Shown here: one piece after another, positions 9,772 to 21,712 of the stretch
How positions within the stretch are numbered: position 1 is the stretch's first letter
Layout: every line of letters begins with the position of its first letter
Source of the DNA: Pyrinomonadaceae bacterium
Lineage (GTDB): Bacteria; Acidobacteriota; Blastocatellia; Pyrinomonadales; Pyrinomonadaceae
NCBI GenBank assembly: GCA_030841105.1
Contig: JAVEDE010000053.1
Coordinates: forward strand, 1 to 64,000
Length of the DNA stretch: 64,000 nt
Direction of reading: 5' to 3'
Notes under the pieces: generated by a model
Database searches by the model: none
What the model saw: only the letters and a program-made list of their open reading frames with translations
Told to the model about the DNA's origin: nothing
Program-made: the position numbers and the translations under genes

Positions 9772-9788
9772 TCGCCCCTCCCGCAAAT

Positions 9789-12700
9789 TTAATCTTCACC
9801 TTCGACCAACTGCTTCAAAGCCTCTCCGTACACTCCCGTCGCCTTGTAAATCTGCTCGCGGTTATCCTCTGACGTGCCGCGCATGAGGTTGATAATCCTG
9901 CTGAGGTGTTGGAGTGTTTTAGCTTTGAAATAGTCGGAAAGTTCGGGATGTTGTAGATATCCCTGAACTAATCGAATCGCCGTTGCTGCGTCCTGCCCGC
10001 TGTCATTCCATCTTTCGAGCTTAAATAACGTATCGAATCTATAGCTGACGCCTTGCATCATATCCGGCAAAATTTCTATTCTTCCAAATTCCTCAACACA
10101 TTTTGCCCACATCCGCACGCTTTCTGCATAATTGGTGAGAGCATTTTCCCACTCCTGCATGCCCTCCAACGATAAGGCTTTATTCATGTAAGCGTTTGCT
10201 AGGTCGTTCGCCAACTCAGCGCGACCTTCCTCGTTGACTAGTCGCTCGCGAATTGCGATCGCTTTGTCATACTCAACAATCGCTTCCGGCAGCCTGCCCA
10301 AATTGTGGAGTGTAACCCCTTTGTTCAAGTAAGCCGTTGCCAATTCGTCCGCCAATTCAGCACGGCCTTCCTCATTAACTAGTCGCTCGCGAATTGCGAT
10401 CGCTTTGTCATACTCAACGATCGCTTCCGGTTCCTTGGCCGCATTGCCAAGGGTGGTGCCTTTGTTCATGTAAGCGGTTGCCAAATCGTTAGCTAACTCA
10501 GCGCGGCCTTCTTCATTAACTAGCCGCTCGTATATTGGGATCGCTTTGTCATATTCAATGATCGCCTCCGGCAGCATGCCCAAATTGTCGAGAGTACTCC
10601 CTTTGTTCATGTAAGCAGTTGCCAAATCGTTAGCTAACTCAGCGCGGCCTTCCTCGTTAACTAGCCGCTCTCGTATGCCGACCGCTTTGTCATATTCGAC
10701 GATCGCCTCCGGCAGCATACCCAAAATGTCGAGCGCGCTGCCTTTGTTCATGTAAGCCGCTGCCAAGTTGTTTGACAGTGCTCCTTGGCGTTCTCCGCTG
10801 GCTAATCGCTTGTACTCCGCAATCGCCCTGTCGAATTCAAGAATTGATTCCCGTAATCTCCCCTCCCTGATAAGTGCGATGCCTTTGTTTACGTATATCC
10901 CGGCTATATAGGATTCAATATCGGCGACTGCTTTGTGTTCCTGCAAGAAGCGGTAAATTTTCTCAGCACATTCGCTGAGTTCCATCGAGCAGCGGAAGTA
11001 GGTTTTAATGAAAGCCTCGTTCGCCCGGCCAAACGCCAGTTCTTTGGCGTACTTTACCAACGCATCTTCATCAAAATTTTCAAAGGGAGGGAGAACTTTG
11101 CGCGTCTGCTCGCGAAAATAAGAGTGAAGCTCGTAGTATTTGGTGTGGCGAGAGTCTTCCGTCAGTGTCACGAGGCGATGGGCGGTGAGGCGGCTGATGG
11201 CTTGCGCGGCTTTGGCCTTGTTGTCGAAGAAAATTTCCAGCGCCTCGCGCGGGGTGGGGCGGGCGAAGAAGGCCAGCGCGCTTAGAAGCAGTTTGACCTC
11301 TTCGGACTGGGCGGAAATCTGCCGGGCGACGAGGGCTTTCGTGCGTCGTTTGCCTTCGTCCTGTTCGTCGCGCTCGTGCTCGTAATCGTCGAAGCCCGCC
11401 CACAGCGCGGTGTCGGCCATGAACTCGGCGAAGCCGTAGTCTTCGATGGTTTCGAGGTAGCCGATGAGCGAGTTGAGGGCTTGCGGGATGTAGGCGACGC
11501 GCCGCAGAAATTCTTTGAGCAGCGGCTCGTCGGCGCGGTCGAGTCCGACACTCGCGCCTTCGGTTCTGAGGTAAGCGAGCGCGTCGGGTTCGGGCAAACC
11601 CTTATAAAGCTCTACGCCGACGTTCGGCGGCTCTTTGAATCTCTTCTTGATGTCGGGCGCGGGTTCGGCCTGCGAGAGACACAGCACGCGCAAGGAGTGG
11701 TTACCTTCGAACAAGGCGTTGAGAAAGACGCGCATCTCAGGCTCTTTGAGTGTGTAGTCCTTCTCCGCGTCGAGCCACGCTTCAAAGTTGTCGAGCACGA
11801 GCCAGACGGTTCCCGCCTGCCGGAGCGCGGCGAAGAGATGTTTGTTGAGCCATTCTTTCGGCGCTTCGCCGTCCGGCGGCGCGTATTCGAGCCTGACGCC
11901 GAGCAAATCCGCGAAATCGCCGACAACTTTCGCCAGCGTCCGCGTCCCCCGGCAATCAAAAAGCACGATGCGCTGCACCTTGTCTTGATAGGCGGGGAAG
12001 ATTGCCGTGCTGTCGGTGACGTTCTGCAAAACTTTGGTCAGCAGGTAAGACTTGCCGAAACCGCTCGGCGCGACGACGAGATGAAACTGATCTTTGCCCT
12101 CGCACATCGCCCGCAACACTTCCGTCGTTTCCATCACGCGGTCGTACACCACGACGTTCAAGTTCGGCAAATTTAAGACGAACGACTGGCTGGTTTGTTC
12201 TTTTCGTCCCGCGATCTCGCGCAGCAATTCCAGCACCTCGGCCAGCGTGAACTTGATGTCAACGGTGTCCGACTTGATCTCGACGAGCGTGCGGTTTTGA
12301 AACTTATTGGCGAGCAGTTGGTTCTTCGCGATGGCGTCTTGAAACTCGCTGCAAACCAAATCAAACCAGCCGATCACCATTTCCTTGACGAACGCGGCGG
12401 GCGGCTCTCCGACTTTTTTCGTCAACTCGGCGACGGCGTCTCTGATCAACATCTGGCGAAATTCGTCAGCGCGTTCCGCGTTCGACACGTTGCCCTTCGG
12501 GACGACGAGCGTTTCATACGTCTCGTTCGGTTGTTCGGGCAGCCAATCCGCATTCCTATTGAGTGCATCAATTCTTTCTTGGAGGTACGCTTCGGCTTCG
12601 TCCAGCCATCTTTTTTCGTCTTGCCCGAAGAGGCTGGTCGGGGCTGTGCCCAACAGGAAGTTTTTCGGTTTGCTAATCAGCGCGGACGAAGTGTCGCTGC

Positions 12701-12938
12701 CGAGCGCCATTTTCCTCCGGGAACAAGCGTGCTGCATGCCCACGACGCACGCGCGGCGAAAGGCTTTTTCCAGTTCGTGATTCTCCGGCGGCGTGTTGGT
12801 TTTGAATTTGTCGGCGATGTTGCCGACGAGTTGACAGAAAAACTGATCGCCCTTGCTCCCGACAAATCCTTCGCCGGCCGTCTGCACCAGACCCGCCGCG
12901 AAAGTCCCGGCGATCGCTAATGCTGTAGTAACAACCAT
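9789..12938 (-). CDS. STAND/NB-ARC-type ATPase with C-terminal TPR array
   Basis: This 1049-residue protein has three parts. Residues 1 to about 250 are a mainly helical region with a hydrophobic N-terminus (VVTTALAIAGTFAAGLV) and a segment ELEKAFRRACVVGMQHACSRR; I cannot name it. Residues about 280-480 form a P-loop NTPase with Walker A APSGFGKS, Walker B VWLVLDNFEAW, a sensor-like RVLCLSQAEP and a winged-helix-like region after it. From about residue 685 to 960 are TPR repeats, several nearly identical at 47-residue spacing. This is the plan of signal-transducing STAND NTPases (MalT, NB-ARC, Avs-like). It is an orphan gene with a good GGAGG site 5 bp before the ATG. The TPR part is visibly AT-richer than neighbouring genes, consistent with acquisition. 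Regulation or antiviral defence are both possible; sequence alone does not decide. Confidence 0.8.
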   Translation of the reverse strand: MVVTTALAIAGTFAAGLVQTAGEGFVGSKGDQFFCQLVGNIADKFKTNTPPENHELEKAFRRACVVGMQHACSRRKMALGSDTSSALISKPKNFLLGTAPTSLFGQDEKRWLDEAEAYLQERIDALNRNADWLPEQPNETYETLVVPKGNVSNAERADEFRQMLIRDAVAELTKKVGEPPAAFVKEMVIGWFDLVCSEFQDAIAKNQLLANKFQNRTLVEIKSDTVDIKFTLAEVLELLREIAGRKEQTSQSFVLNLPNLNVVVYDRVMETTEVLRAMCEGKDQFHLVVAPSGFGKSYLLTKVLQNVTDSTAIFPAYQDKVQRIVLFDCRGTRTLAKVVGDFADLLGVRLEYAPPDGEAPKEWLNKHLFAALRQAGTVWLVLDNFEAWLDAEKDYTLKEPEMRVFLNALFEGNHSLRVLCLSQAEPAPDIKKRFKEPPNVGVELYKGLPEPDALAYLRTEGASVGLDRADEPLLKEFLRRVAYIPQALNSLIGYLETIEDYGFAEFMADTALWAGFDDYEHERDEQDEGKRRTKALVARQISAQSEEVKLLLSALAFFARPTPREALEIFFDNKAKAAQAISRLTAHRLVTLTEDSRHTKYYELHSYFREQTRKVLPPFENFDEDALVKYAKELAFGRANEAFIKTYFRCSMELSECAEKIYRFLQEHKAVADIESYIAGIYVNKGIALIREGRLRESILEFDRAIAEYKRLASGERQGALSNNLAAAYMNKGSALDILGMLPEAIVEYDKAVGIRERLVNEEGRAELANDLATAYMNKGSTLDNLGMLPEAIIEYDKAIPIYERLVNEEGRAELANDLATAYMNKGTTLGNAAKEPEAIVEYDKAIAIRERLVNEEGRAELADELATAYLNKGVTLHNLGRLPEAIVEYDKAIAIRERLVNEEGRAELANDLANAYMNKALSLEGMQEWENALTNYAESVRMWAKCVEEFGRIEILPDMMQGVSYRFDTLFKLERWNDSGQDAATAIRLVQGYLQHPELSDYFKAKTLQHLSRIINLMRGTSEDNREQIYKATGVYGEALKQLVEGED
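10183..10890 (-). repeat. Five 141-bp tandem repeats coding for TPR units
   Basis: The landmark TTCATGTAAGC (or TTCAAGTAAGC) recurs at 10183, 10324, 10465, 10606 and 10747, exactly 141 bp apart. Each unit codes for 47 residues of the form ELANDLATAYMNKG, then PEAIVEYDKAI and ERLVNEEGRA. The high DNA identity suggests recent expansion or gene conversion within the sensor region of the ATPase. Confidence 0.9.
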
Positions 12939-13128
12939 GACGCCTCCAGTTCGAGTGAATGTGAGTTTACGCGCCGATTGCCGGTGATGTGCCGACCACG
13001 AGGCGACGGCTAAAGGAAAGTCTGAAGGGCGACTTAAGCTAGGACGAGGTTTGCCACATCATTCGGAACATGTTTGCCGAATCCGCATGTAGACGGTTGA
13101 TTGATTTTAGTCCCGCGCCGGGCGTCGT

Positions 13129-14067
13129 TTACGGAATGGGCGAAGTGTCGTCTTCCGCGCCGTGGAGGGTCGGGTCGTCTTCGAGGGCGGCGAGTTCGAC
13201 GTTGATGGGTTCGGGGGCGGGCGCATCGAGGTCTGCGCCGTCGAAGCGTGCGAGGACGACGGTGATGTTGTCTTCGCCGCCGCGCTTGTTGGCCTCTTTG
13301 ACGAGGGCGTCGCAGGCTGCGGTGAGGTCGCCGCGACTGTCAGCGACGATTTGGAGCATCTCTTCGGCGCGCATCTTGCCGGAGAGGCCGTCGCTACAGA
13401 GGAGCATGATGTCGCCGCGTTGGAGTCGGACGCGCGAGACGACCGGCGCGAGATCGCTCTGCGCACCGAGCGCTTGCAGGATGACGTTGCGGAACATGTG
13501 CGTCTCGGCGTCTTCCTCTGTGATCTGGCCGACGTCCACGAGTTGCTGGACGAGCGACTGATCTTTGGTGGCGAGTTTGATCTCGTCGCCGCGGATGACG
13601 TAGGCGCGGCTGTCGCCGACCTGCACGAAGTCCATCGTGTGACCGGCGACGGCGGCGGCGGTGAGCGTCGCGCCCATGCCGCTGCAACGCGGGTCTTCGA
13701 GGCTCTTGCGATGGATGGCGTAGTTGGCGTAGCCGGTGGCGTTGCGCAGGCAGTCAACGAGCGGGACGGGCGCGCCCTGATCGTCCGTCTTGTGCTCGGA
13801 GTCTTCTTCGGTGAGCATCTCGCGCACGCTCTCGACGGCCATGCGGCTCGCCACATCGCCCGCGAGCGCGCCGCCCATGCCGTCCGAGACGATGAGCACC
13901 AGCCCCTCGCTGCCCACCTCGAAGCGGCGGATGGCGGCGGGCGGCTCTTTCCTCTCGTCCGACCCGCTCCAATTTTCTCCCGAAGCGAGATCGAGCACGA
14001 GGAAATTATCCTCGTTGCCCTGCCGGACGCGGCCGACGTCGGTTTGTGCGTGTAGCTCGACGAACAT
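13129..14067 (-). CDS. PP2C-family serine/threonine phosphatase
   Basis: The 312-residue protein shows the bacterial PP2C/PPM motifs in order: TDVGRVRQGNEDNF, VSDGMGGALAGDVAS with metal-binding aspartate, GMGATLTAAAV, VQVGDSRAYVIR, KDQSLVQQLVDVGQI, MLLCSDGLSG and GGEDNITVVLARF. All acidic metal ligands appear present. An acidic tail of about 35 residues ends in EDDTSPIP. There is no membrane segment, so it is likely cytoplasmic. It would reverse phosphorylation by Hanks-type kinases; one such kinase lies at 19148-20731, though not in the same operon. Length and motif spacing are normal. Confidence 0.94.
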   Translation of the reverse strand: MFVELHAQTDVGRVRQGNEDNFLVLDLASGENWSGSDERKEPPAAIRRFEVGSEGLVLIVSDGMGGALAGDVASRMAVESVREMLTEEDSEHKTDDQGAPVPLVDCLRNATGYANYAIHRKSLEDPRCSGMGATLTAAAVAGHTMDFVQVGDSRAYVIRGDEIKLATKDQSLVQQLVDVGQITEEDAETHMFRNVILQALGAQSDLAPVVSRVRLQRGDIMLLCSDGLSGKMRAEEMLQIVADSRGDLTAACDALVKEANKRGGEDNITVVLARFDGADLDAPAPEPINVELAALEDDPTLHGAEDDTSPIP

Positions 14068-14073
14068 AAGTTA

Positions 14074-14152
14074 AGTGACGAGTGACGAGTGATAAGTGAC
14101 GAGAAAGAGCGACGGATTTTAACTTGTCACTCGTCACTTGTCACTCGTCACT
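14074..14152. repeat. Heptad inverted repeat (GTGACGA type) between PP2C and metB-like genes
   Basis: The left arm (14074-14102) is GTGACGA, GTGACGA, GTGATAA and GTGACGA. The right arm (14119-14152) is the reverse complement. The right arm reaches the stop codon of the metB-like gene (TAG at 14153-14151), and the next in-frame codon is TGA from the repeat. This is consistent with a terminator for that gene. Confidence 0.9.
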
Positions 14153-15290
14153 AAATTTTCCCAAGTGCCTGATCGAGATCGGCGATGATGTCGTCCACGT
14201 CTTCGAGGCCGACGGAGATGCGCACGAGGCCGTCGGTGATGCCGAGGCGCGCGCGCGTTTCGGGAAGCACGGAGGCGTGCGTCATCGTCGCCGGGTGCGA
14301 GATCAGCGTCTCCACCGCGCCCAGACTCTCGGCGAGCGTGCAGAGCCGGACGCCTTCGAGCACGGCGCGCGCGTTGTCCAAAGAGCCGACGTCGAAAGAG
14401 ACCATGCCGCCGAAGCCGCGCTGCTGCCGCTTCGCCAGATCGTGCTGGCGGTGCGAGAGCGACCCCGGATAGTAGAGCTTCTCGACCTTCGGGTGCTCTT
14501 CGAGGAAGGCGGCGACGGCGCGGCCGTTGCGGTCGTGCTGCTCCATGCGCAGGGCGAGCGTCTTCGTGCCGCGCATGATGAGCCACGAGTCGAAGGGCGA
14601 CAGGATCGCGCCCGCGCTGTTCTGGATGAACTTGATCCACTCGGCGTCCGTCTCGTCGTTCAAGACGACCACGCCGCCCACGCTGTCCGAGTGGCCGTTC
14701 AAGTATTTCGTCGTCGAGTGCAAGACGATGTCCACGCCGAACTCAAGCGGGCGTTGCAGGTAGGGCGAAAGGAACGTGTTGTCGCAGACGACCCGCGCGC
14801 CGCGCGCGTGCGCGACATCGGCGACGGCCTGCAAGTCCGTCACCATCATCACGGGGTTCGTGGGCGTCTCGACGAAGACCATCCGCGTGTTATCGCGGAT
14901 CGCCGCCTCGACGTTCGACGCGTCGGACGTATCAACGTAGGTGAACTCGATACCGTAGTTTGAGAGCACGCGCGAGAAGAGGCGATAAGTGCCGCCGTAA
15001 GTGTTGTCGGAGACGATGACATGATCGCCCGCTTTGACGAGGCGGAGCGTGGCGTCAATAGCGGCCATGCCGGAGGCGAAGGCGTAGCCGAAGCGCGCGC
15101 CTTCGAGGGCGGCGATGTTCTGTTCGAGGGCGAGGCGCGTCGGGTTCTGCGTGCGCGCGTACTCGAAGCCCTTGTGCTTGCCGAGTCCTTCCTGCGCGTA
15201 AGTCGAAGTCTGGTAGATCGGCACGGAGACCGCGCCCGTCGTCGCGTCAGGCTCTTGCCCCGCGTGAATGGCCGTAGTTTGAAATCCCAT
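14151..15290 (-). CDS. Cystathionine gamma-synthase / cystathionine gamma-lyase type PLP enzyme
   Basis: This 379-residue enzyme belongs to the Cys/Met metabolism PLP family (fold type I). Motifs include TTAIHAGQEPD, PIYQTSTYAQEG, EYARTQNPTR with the phosphate-binding Tyr-Arg pair, ASGMAAIDATL, DNTYGGTYRLF, VFVETPTNP, VVCDNTFLSPY with the cofactor Asp, and HSTTKYLNGHSD with the Schiff-base lysine. The SLGAVETLISHPATMTH block near the C-terminus is shared by synthases and lyases. Sequence does not separate gamma-synthase (methionine synthesis) from gamma-lyase (cysteine formation). No other sulfur gene is adjacent. Its stop codon lies at the edge of a heptad inverted repeat. Confidence 0.92.
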   Translation of the reverse strand: MGFQTTAIHAGQEPDATTGAVSVPIYQTSTYAQEGLGKHKGFEYARTQNPTRLALEQNIAALEGARFGYAFASGMAAIDATLRLVKAGDHVIVSDNTYGGTYRLFSRVLSNYGIEFTYVDTSDASNVEAAIRDNTRMVFVETPTNPVMMVTDLQAVADVAHARGARVVCDNTFLSPYLQRPLEFGVDIVLHSTTKYLNGHSDSVGGVVVLNDETDAEWIKFIQNSAGAILSPFDSWLIMRGTKTLALRMEQHDRNGRAVAAFLEEHPKVEKLYYPGSLSHRQHDLAKRQQRGFGGMVSFDVGSLDNARAVLEGVRLCTLAESLGAVETLISHPATMTHASVLPETRARLGITDGLVRISVGLEDVDDIIADLDQALGKI

Positions 15291-15599
15291 AGTTTAGTAA
15301 ATGGCGAATGTTAAATGGCGAACGGCAAACGCGTAAAGATTCAAGAGGACTTCTCACGCGCCGCACTTTTCACCCCGAAATCATAGCTGAAAAACTTTGC
15401 GCATCGTAGCCCGCAGAAGGTGCGGTGTCAAACCGCTCACAGGCACGGAATCGGGGAAAGGTAAAAGGGGAAGGGGGAAAGGGATTAGAGCTAAGACGTG
15501 GCGACGGCGAAGGGTTGACACCTTTTCCCTTTACCCCTTTCACCCTTCCCCGCGCTTTTCATTGACACTCGCGGGCGCGACAGTCTATCTTGCAATCCC
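15291..15599. other. Intergenic region between divergent metB-like and kdsB genes
   Basis: These 309 bp hold the promoters of two divergent genes. Near the metB-like start (about 15297-15335) are loose 7-bp units such as AAATGGC, GAATGTT, AAATGGC and GAACGGC, without an opposing arm, so this is a half element. The region 15453-15551 is a full heptad inverted repeat. I see no convincing riboswitch or RNA gene. Confidence 0.5.
15453..15551. repeat. Heptad inverted repeat (GGGGAAA type) upstream of kdsB
   Basis: The left arm at 15453-15483 reads GGGGAAA, GGTAAAA, GGGGAAG, GGGGAAA. The right arm at 15521-15551 is its near reverse complement, and the loop is about 37 nt. It lies about 50 bp before the kdsB start, so it may sit in the 5' leader. 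Confidence 0.85.
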
Positions 15600-16421
15600 G
15601 TGAACCACACGGACTCGCCAGCCCAGTTTTCCGCCATCGCCGTCATCCCCGCGCGCTTCCATTCGACCCGACTGCCCGGCAAACCGCTGCTCGACATCTG
15701 CGGCCGACCGATGATCGTGCGCGTCTGCGAACGCGCGCTTGCGGCCGTGAACGTCTCGCGCGTCTTGGTCGCGACCGACGACGAACGCATCCGCGACGCC
15801 GTGCGCGCCGCCGGTTACGAGGCGATAATGACACGCGCCGACCACTTGAGCGGCAGCGACCGCCTCGCCGAAGCCGCCGCCGCGCTCGACGAGAGTTTCG
15901 ACATCATCGTCAACGTGCAGGGCGACGAGCCGCAAATCTCCCCGCGCGTCATCGAACGCGCCGTCTCGGCCTTGCGCGACGATCACGAGGCCGCGTGCGC
16001 AACGACGTGCGAGGCCGTCGGCAGCGCAAGCGACGTGTTGAGTTCCGACGTGGTGAAAGTCGTCTCGGACGAGCGCGGGCACGCGCTCTATTTTTCGCGC
16101 TCGCCGATCCCTTACCCGCGCGAGGCCGCGCGCAAATACGGCTCGCTCGCCGCCGCGCTCGAAGTCGAGCCTGAGTTGCTCGCCACCTTTCGCAAGCACA
16201 CGGGGCTTTATGTGTACCGTCGCGCCTTTTTGTTAGAATACGCGCGCTGGCCTCAGTCCGCGCTCGAACGCGCCGAGTCGCTCGAACAACTGCGCATGCT
16301 CGAACATGGCGCGAAAATTCGCGTGGTCGAAACGGAGGAAAAGTCAATCGGCGTGGACACGGCCGAAGACCTCGAACGCGTGCGCGCCATGTTCGCCGCC
16401 GACAGTTTGAGAGAAAGGTAG
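15600..16421 (+). CDS. kdsB: 3-deoxy-manno-octulosonate cytidylyltransferase (CMP-Kdo synthetase)
   Basis: KdsB activates Kdo with CTP to CMP-Kdo for lipopolysaccharide core assembly, in the cytoplasm. The 273-residue protein has the nucleotidyltransferase signature VIPARFHSTRLPGKPLLDI, then TDDERI, NVQGDEPQISP (Mg/CTP binding), FSRSPIPYPR, HTGLYVYRRAFL and the ESLEQLRMLEHG block. The start is a GTG at 15600, since no ATG gives the conserved N-terminus. The stretch from pyrG (CTP supply) to kdsA and kdsC shows that this is a Kdo supply region. It demonstrates a Gram-negative envelope. Confidence 0.97.
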   Translation: MNHTDSPAQFSAIAVIPARFHSTRLPGKPLLDICGRPMIVRVCERALAAVNVSRVLVATDDERIRDAVRAAGYEAIMTRADHLSGSDRLAEAAAALDESFDIIVNVQGDEPQISPRVIERAVSALRDDHEAACATTCEAVGSASDVLSSDVVKVVSDERGHALYFSRSPIPYPREAARKYGSLAAALEVEPELLATFRKHTGLYVYRRAFLLEYARWPQSALERAESLEQLRMLEHGAKIRVVETEEKSIGVDTAEDLERVRAMFAADSLRER

Positions 16422-16427
16422 CCTCAC

Positions 16428-16844
16428 ATGACCAACGAAGAGATGGAACGCGCCCTCGAATTTCTGGTGAAGAGCCAAGCCGCCTTCGACGCGCGACAGG
16501 CCGCTTTCGAGGAGCGGCAAGTCGCTTTTGAAGAGCGGCTGGCCGCCTTTGACGTGCGGCTTGAGCAAACACACCAGCAGGTAGCTGAACTAGGCAGGCA
16601 ACTACAGGTGTATGCGGAAACGCAGTCGCAGTTCATTCAGATCGTCACGCAGAGCATGACGCGATTGGCCGAGGCTCAGGTGCACTCCGAGCAACTGATC
16701 GCGGAGTCGAACGCGCGTATGGACGAGAAGATCGCGGAGTCGAACGCGCGCTTAGACGAAAAAGTTGCGGATACGAACGCGCGGCTGGATCGTTTGGCGG
16801 CGATGGTCGAACGCAACATCAAGGGCGGCAACGGCGCGTTGTGA
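16428..16844 (+). CDS. Repetitive coiled-coil protein
   Basis: The 138-residue protein is almost all predicted coiled coil. It contains four tandem seven-residue units (AAFDARQ, AAFEERQ, VAFEERL, AAFDVRL; residues about 19-46), each 21 bp. Later come three 11-residue units (IAESNARMDEK, IAESNARLDEK, VADTNARLDRL; residues about 90-122), each 33 bp. There is no signal peptide or membrane segment. It starts 6 bp after the kdsB stop with an AAAGG site, so it is probably co-transcribed with kdsB. Similar repetitive proteins often vary in repeat number between strains. Function is unknown; a scaffolding or oligomerisation role is only a guess. Confidence 0.65.
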   Translation: MTNEEMERALEFLVKSQAAFDARQAAFEERQVAFEERLAAFDVRLEQTHQQVAELGRQLQVYAETQSQFIQIVTQSMTRLAEAQVHSEQLIAESNARMDEKIAESNARLDEKVADTNARLDRLAAMVERNIKGGNGAL

Positions 16845-16898
16845 AACCTTGCTGCCCGGCGCGAATGTGGCGGACGCCCGCGCCCGCCTCTGTATCTT

Positions 16899-18921
<2,023 letters not shown>

Positions 18922-19018
18922 GAGAAGGGATGAGGGCGGAGGGATGAAAGAAAACATTCAAGCAAGTCGAGTGCTTCTCTTAATTCATCCCTCATCCCTC
19001 ATCCTTCATCCCTTTCTT
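18922..19018. repeat. Heptad inverted repeat (GGGATGA type) after pyrG
   Basis: The left arm (18922-18950) carries GGGATGA, GGGCGGA, GGGATGA units. The right arm (18982-19018) carries CATCCCT, CATCCCT, CATCCTT, CATCCCT. The left arm starts immediately after the pyrG TGA. It is a plausible pyrG terminator hairpin, followed by T-rich sequence. Confidence 0.87.
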
Positions 19019-19061
19019 CCTGCTGTACATTTTGGTTGAGAAACCGGACAATAAAGGCACA

Positions 19062-19141
19062 GCGACAAGTGACGAGTGAGAGGTGACAAGTAGGGAAGAA
19101 CTCGTTCTGACTTGTCGCCTGTCACCCGTCACTTGTCACTT
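19062..19141. repeat. Heptad inverted repeat (GTGACGA type) upstream of Ser/Thr kinase
   Basis: The left arm at 19062-19091 and the right arm at 19109-19141 are built from GACAAGT, GACGAGT and GACAAGT units. The right arm ends seven bases before the kinase ATG, so it would cover the ribosome binding region if transcribed. It lies only about 45 bp after the different family at 18922-19018. Confidence 0.88.
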
Positions 19142-19147
19142 GAGATT

Positions 19148-20731
<1,584 letters not shown>

Positions 20732-20845
20732 CGAGTGATCGTGAGTTAAGATTTTTCTTCGTCCCTGACGAGACTCTTTGAAGATTTTAATCGTCTCTAA
20801 CACGACTTCGATTTTCATAAAGTCACTTAATCAACGTTATCAACT

Positions 20846-21697
20846 ATGTCAACCGAATCACCCGTCCAGTCTTTTCAGGTGGGCAACGCTACGTTCGGCG
20901 ACGGCCGTTTGACAATCATCGCGGGGCCGTGCGTGATCGAGTCGCCGGAGCACGCGCTGTGGATGGCGCGAGAGTGCGCCGCGCGCACGCGTGCGGCCGG
21001 TCTCGATTACGTCTTCAAGGCGTCTTACGACAAGGCCAACCGCTCGTCGCACGAGAGCTTTCGCGGGCGCGGGATGCAAGAGGGTTTGGAAGTTTTGCGG
21101 CGCGTGAAGGAAGAGGTCGGCGTGCCGGTGTTGACGGACGTGCACGACGTGTCGCAGGTCGAGCCGGTGGCTGAGGTCGCAGACGTGTTGCAGATTCCGG
21201 CGTTCCTCTCAAGGCAGACGGATTTGATCGTGGCGGCGGCGCGCACGGGGCGCGTCGTGAACGTGAAGAAGGGACAGTTTCTCGCGCCCGCCGACGCGCG
21301 CAACATCGTGCGCAAGGCGCGCGCCGAAGGGTGCGACAAACTGCTGCTCACGGAGCGCGGCGTCTCTTTCGGCTACGGCAATCTCGTCGTGGACATGCGC
21401 TCGTTTCCGATCATGCGCTCGTTTGGCGCGCCCGTCGTCTTCGACGTGACGCACTCGCTGCAACTGCCGGGCGGCCTCGGTCATGCAACGGGCGGGCAGT
21501 CGGAGTACATCGAACCGCTCGCGCGCGCGGGCGTCGCCTGCGGCGTGGATGCGGTCTTCTTGGAAGTTCACGAAGACCCTTCGCGCGCGCTCTCCGACGG
21601 GCCGAACGCGCTGCCGCTCGCGCGGCTCGAACCGCTCCTGCGCGTGCTCGGCGACCTGCACCAACTCGTCCGCCGCAACGTCGGCGTGGATAACTAA
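20846..21697 (+). CDS. kdsA: 3-deoxy-8-phosphooctulonate synthase (Kdo-8-P synthase)
   Basis: KdsA condenses phosphoenolpyruvate with arabinose-5-phosphate to make Kdo-8-phosphate. The 283-residue TIM barrel shows [81 protein letters not shown] and [14 protein letters not shown]. The metal-type cysteine of class II enzymes (AGPCV) is present. Length is standard. The next gene begins 15 bp downstream and kdsC follows, so these three are probably one operon. Upstream AT-rich sequence (20732-20845) is a likely promoter region. Confidence 0.97.
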   Translation: MSTESPVQSFQVGNATFGDGRLTIIAGPCVIESPEHALWMARECAARTRAAGLDYVFKASYDKANRSSHESFRGRGMQEGLEVLRRVKEEVGVPVLTDVHDVSQVEPVAEVADVLQIPAFLSRQTDLIVAAARTGRVVNVKKGQFLAPADARNIVRKARAEGCDKLLLTERGVSFGYGNLVVDMRSFPIMRSFGAPVVFDVTHSLQLPGGLGHATGGQSEYIEPLARAGVACGVDAVFLEVHEDPSRALSDGPNALPLARLEPLLRVLGDLHQLVRRNVGVDN

Positions 21698-21712
21698 AAC
21701 ACTCGCTCAGGT

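Noticed and set aside
15391..15450. Possible riboswitch before the metB-like gene
   Set aside because: The sequence does not show a SAM-I, SAM-II or similar consensus, and the pairing seen is weak.
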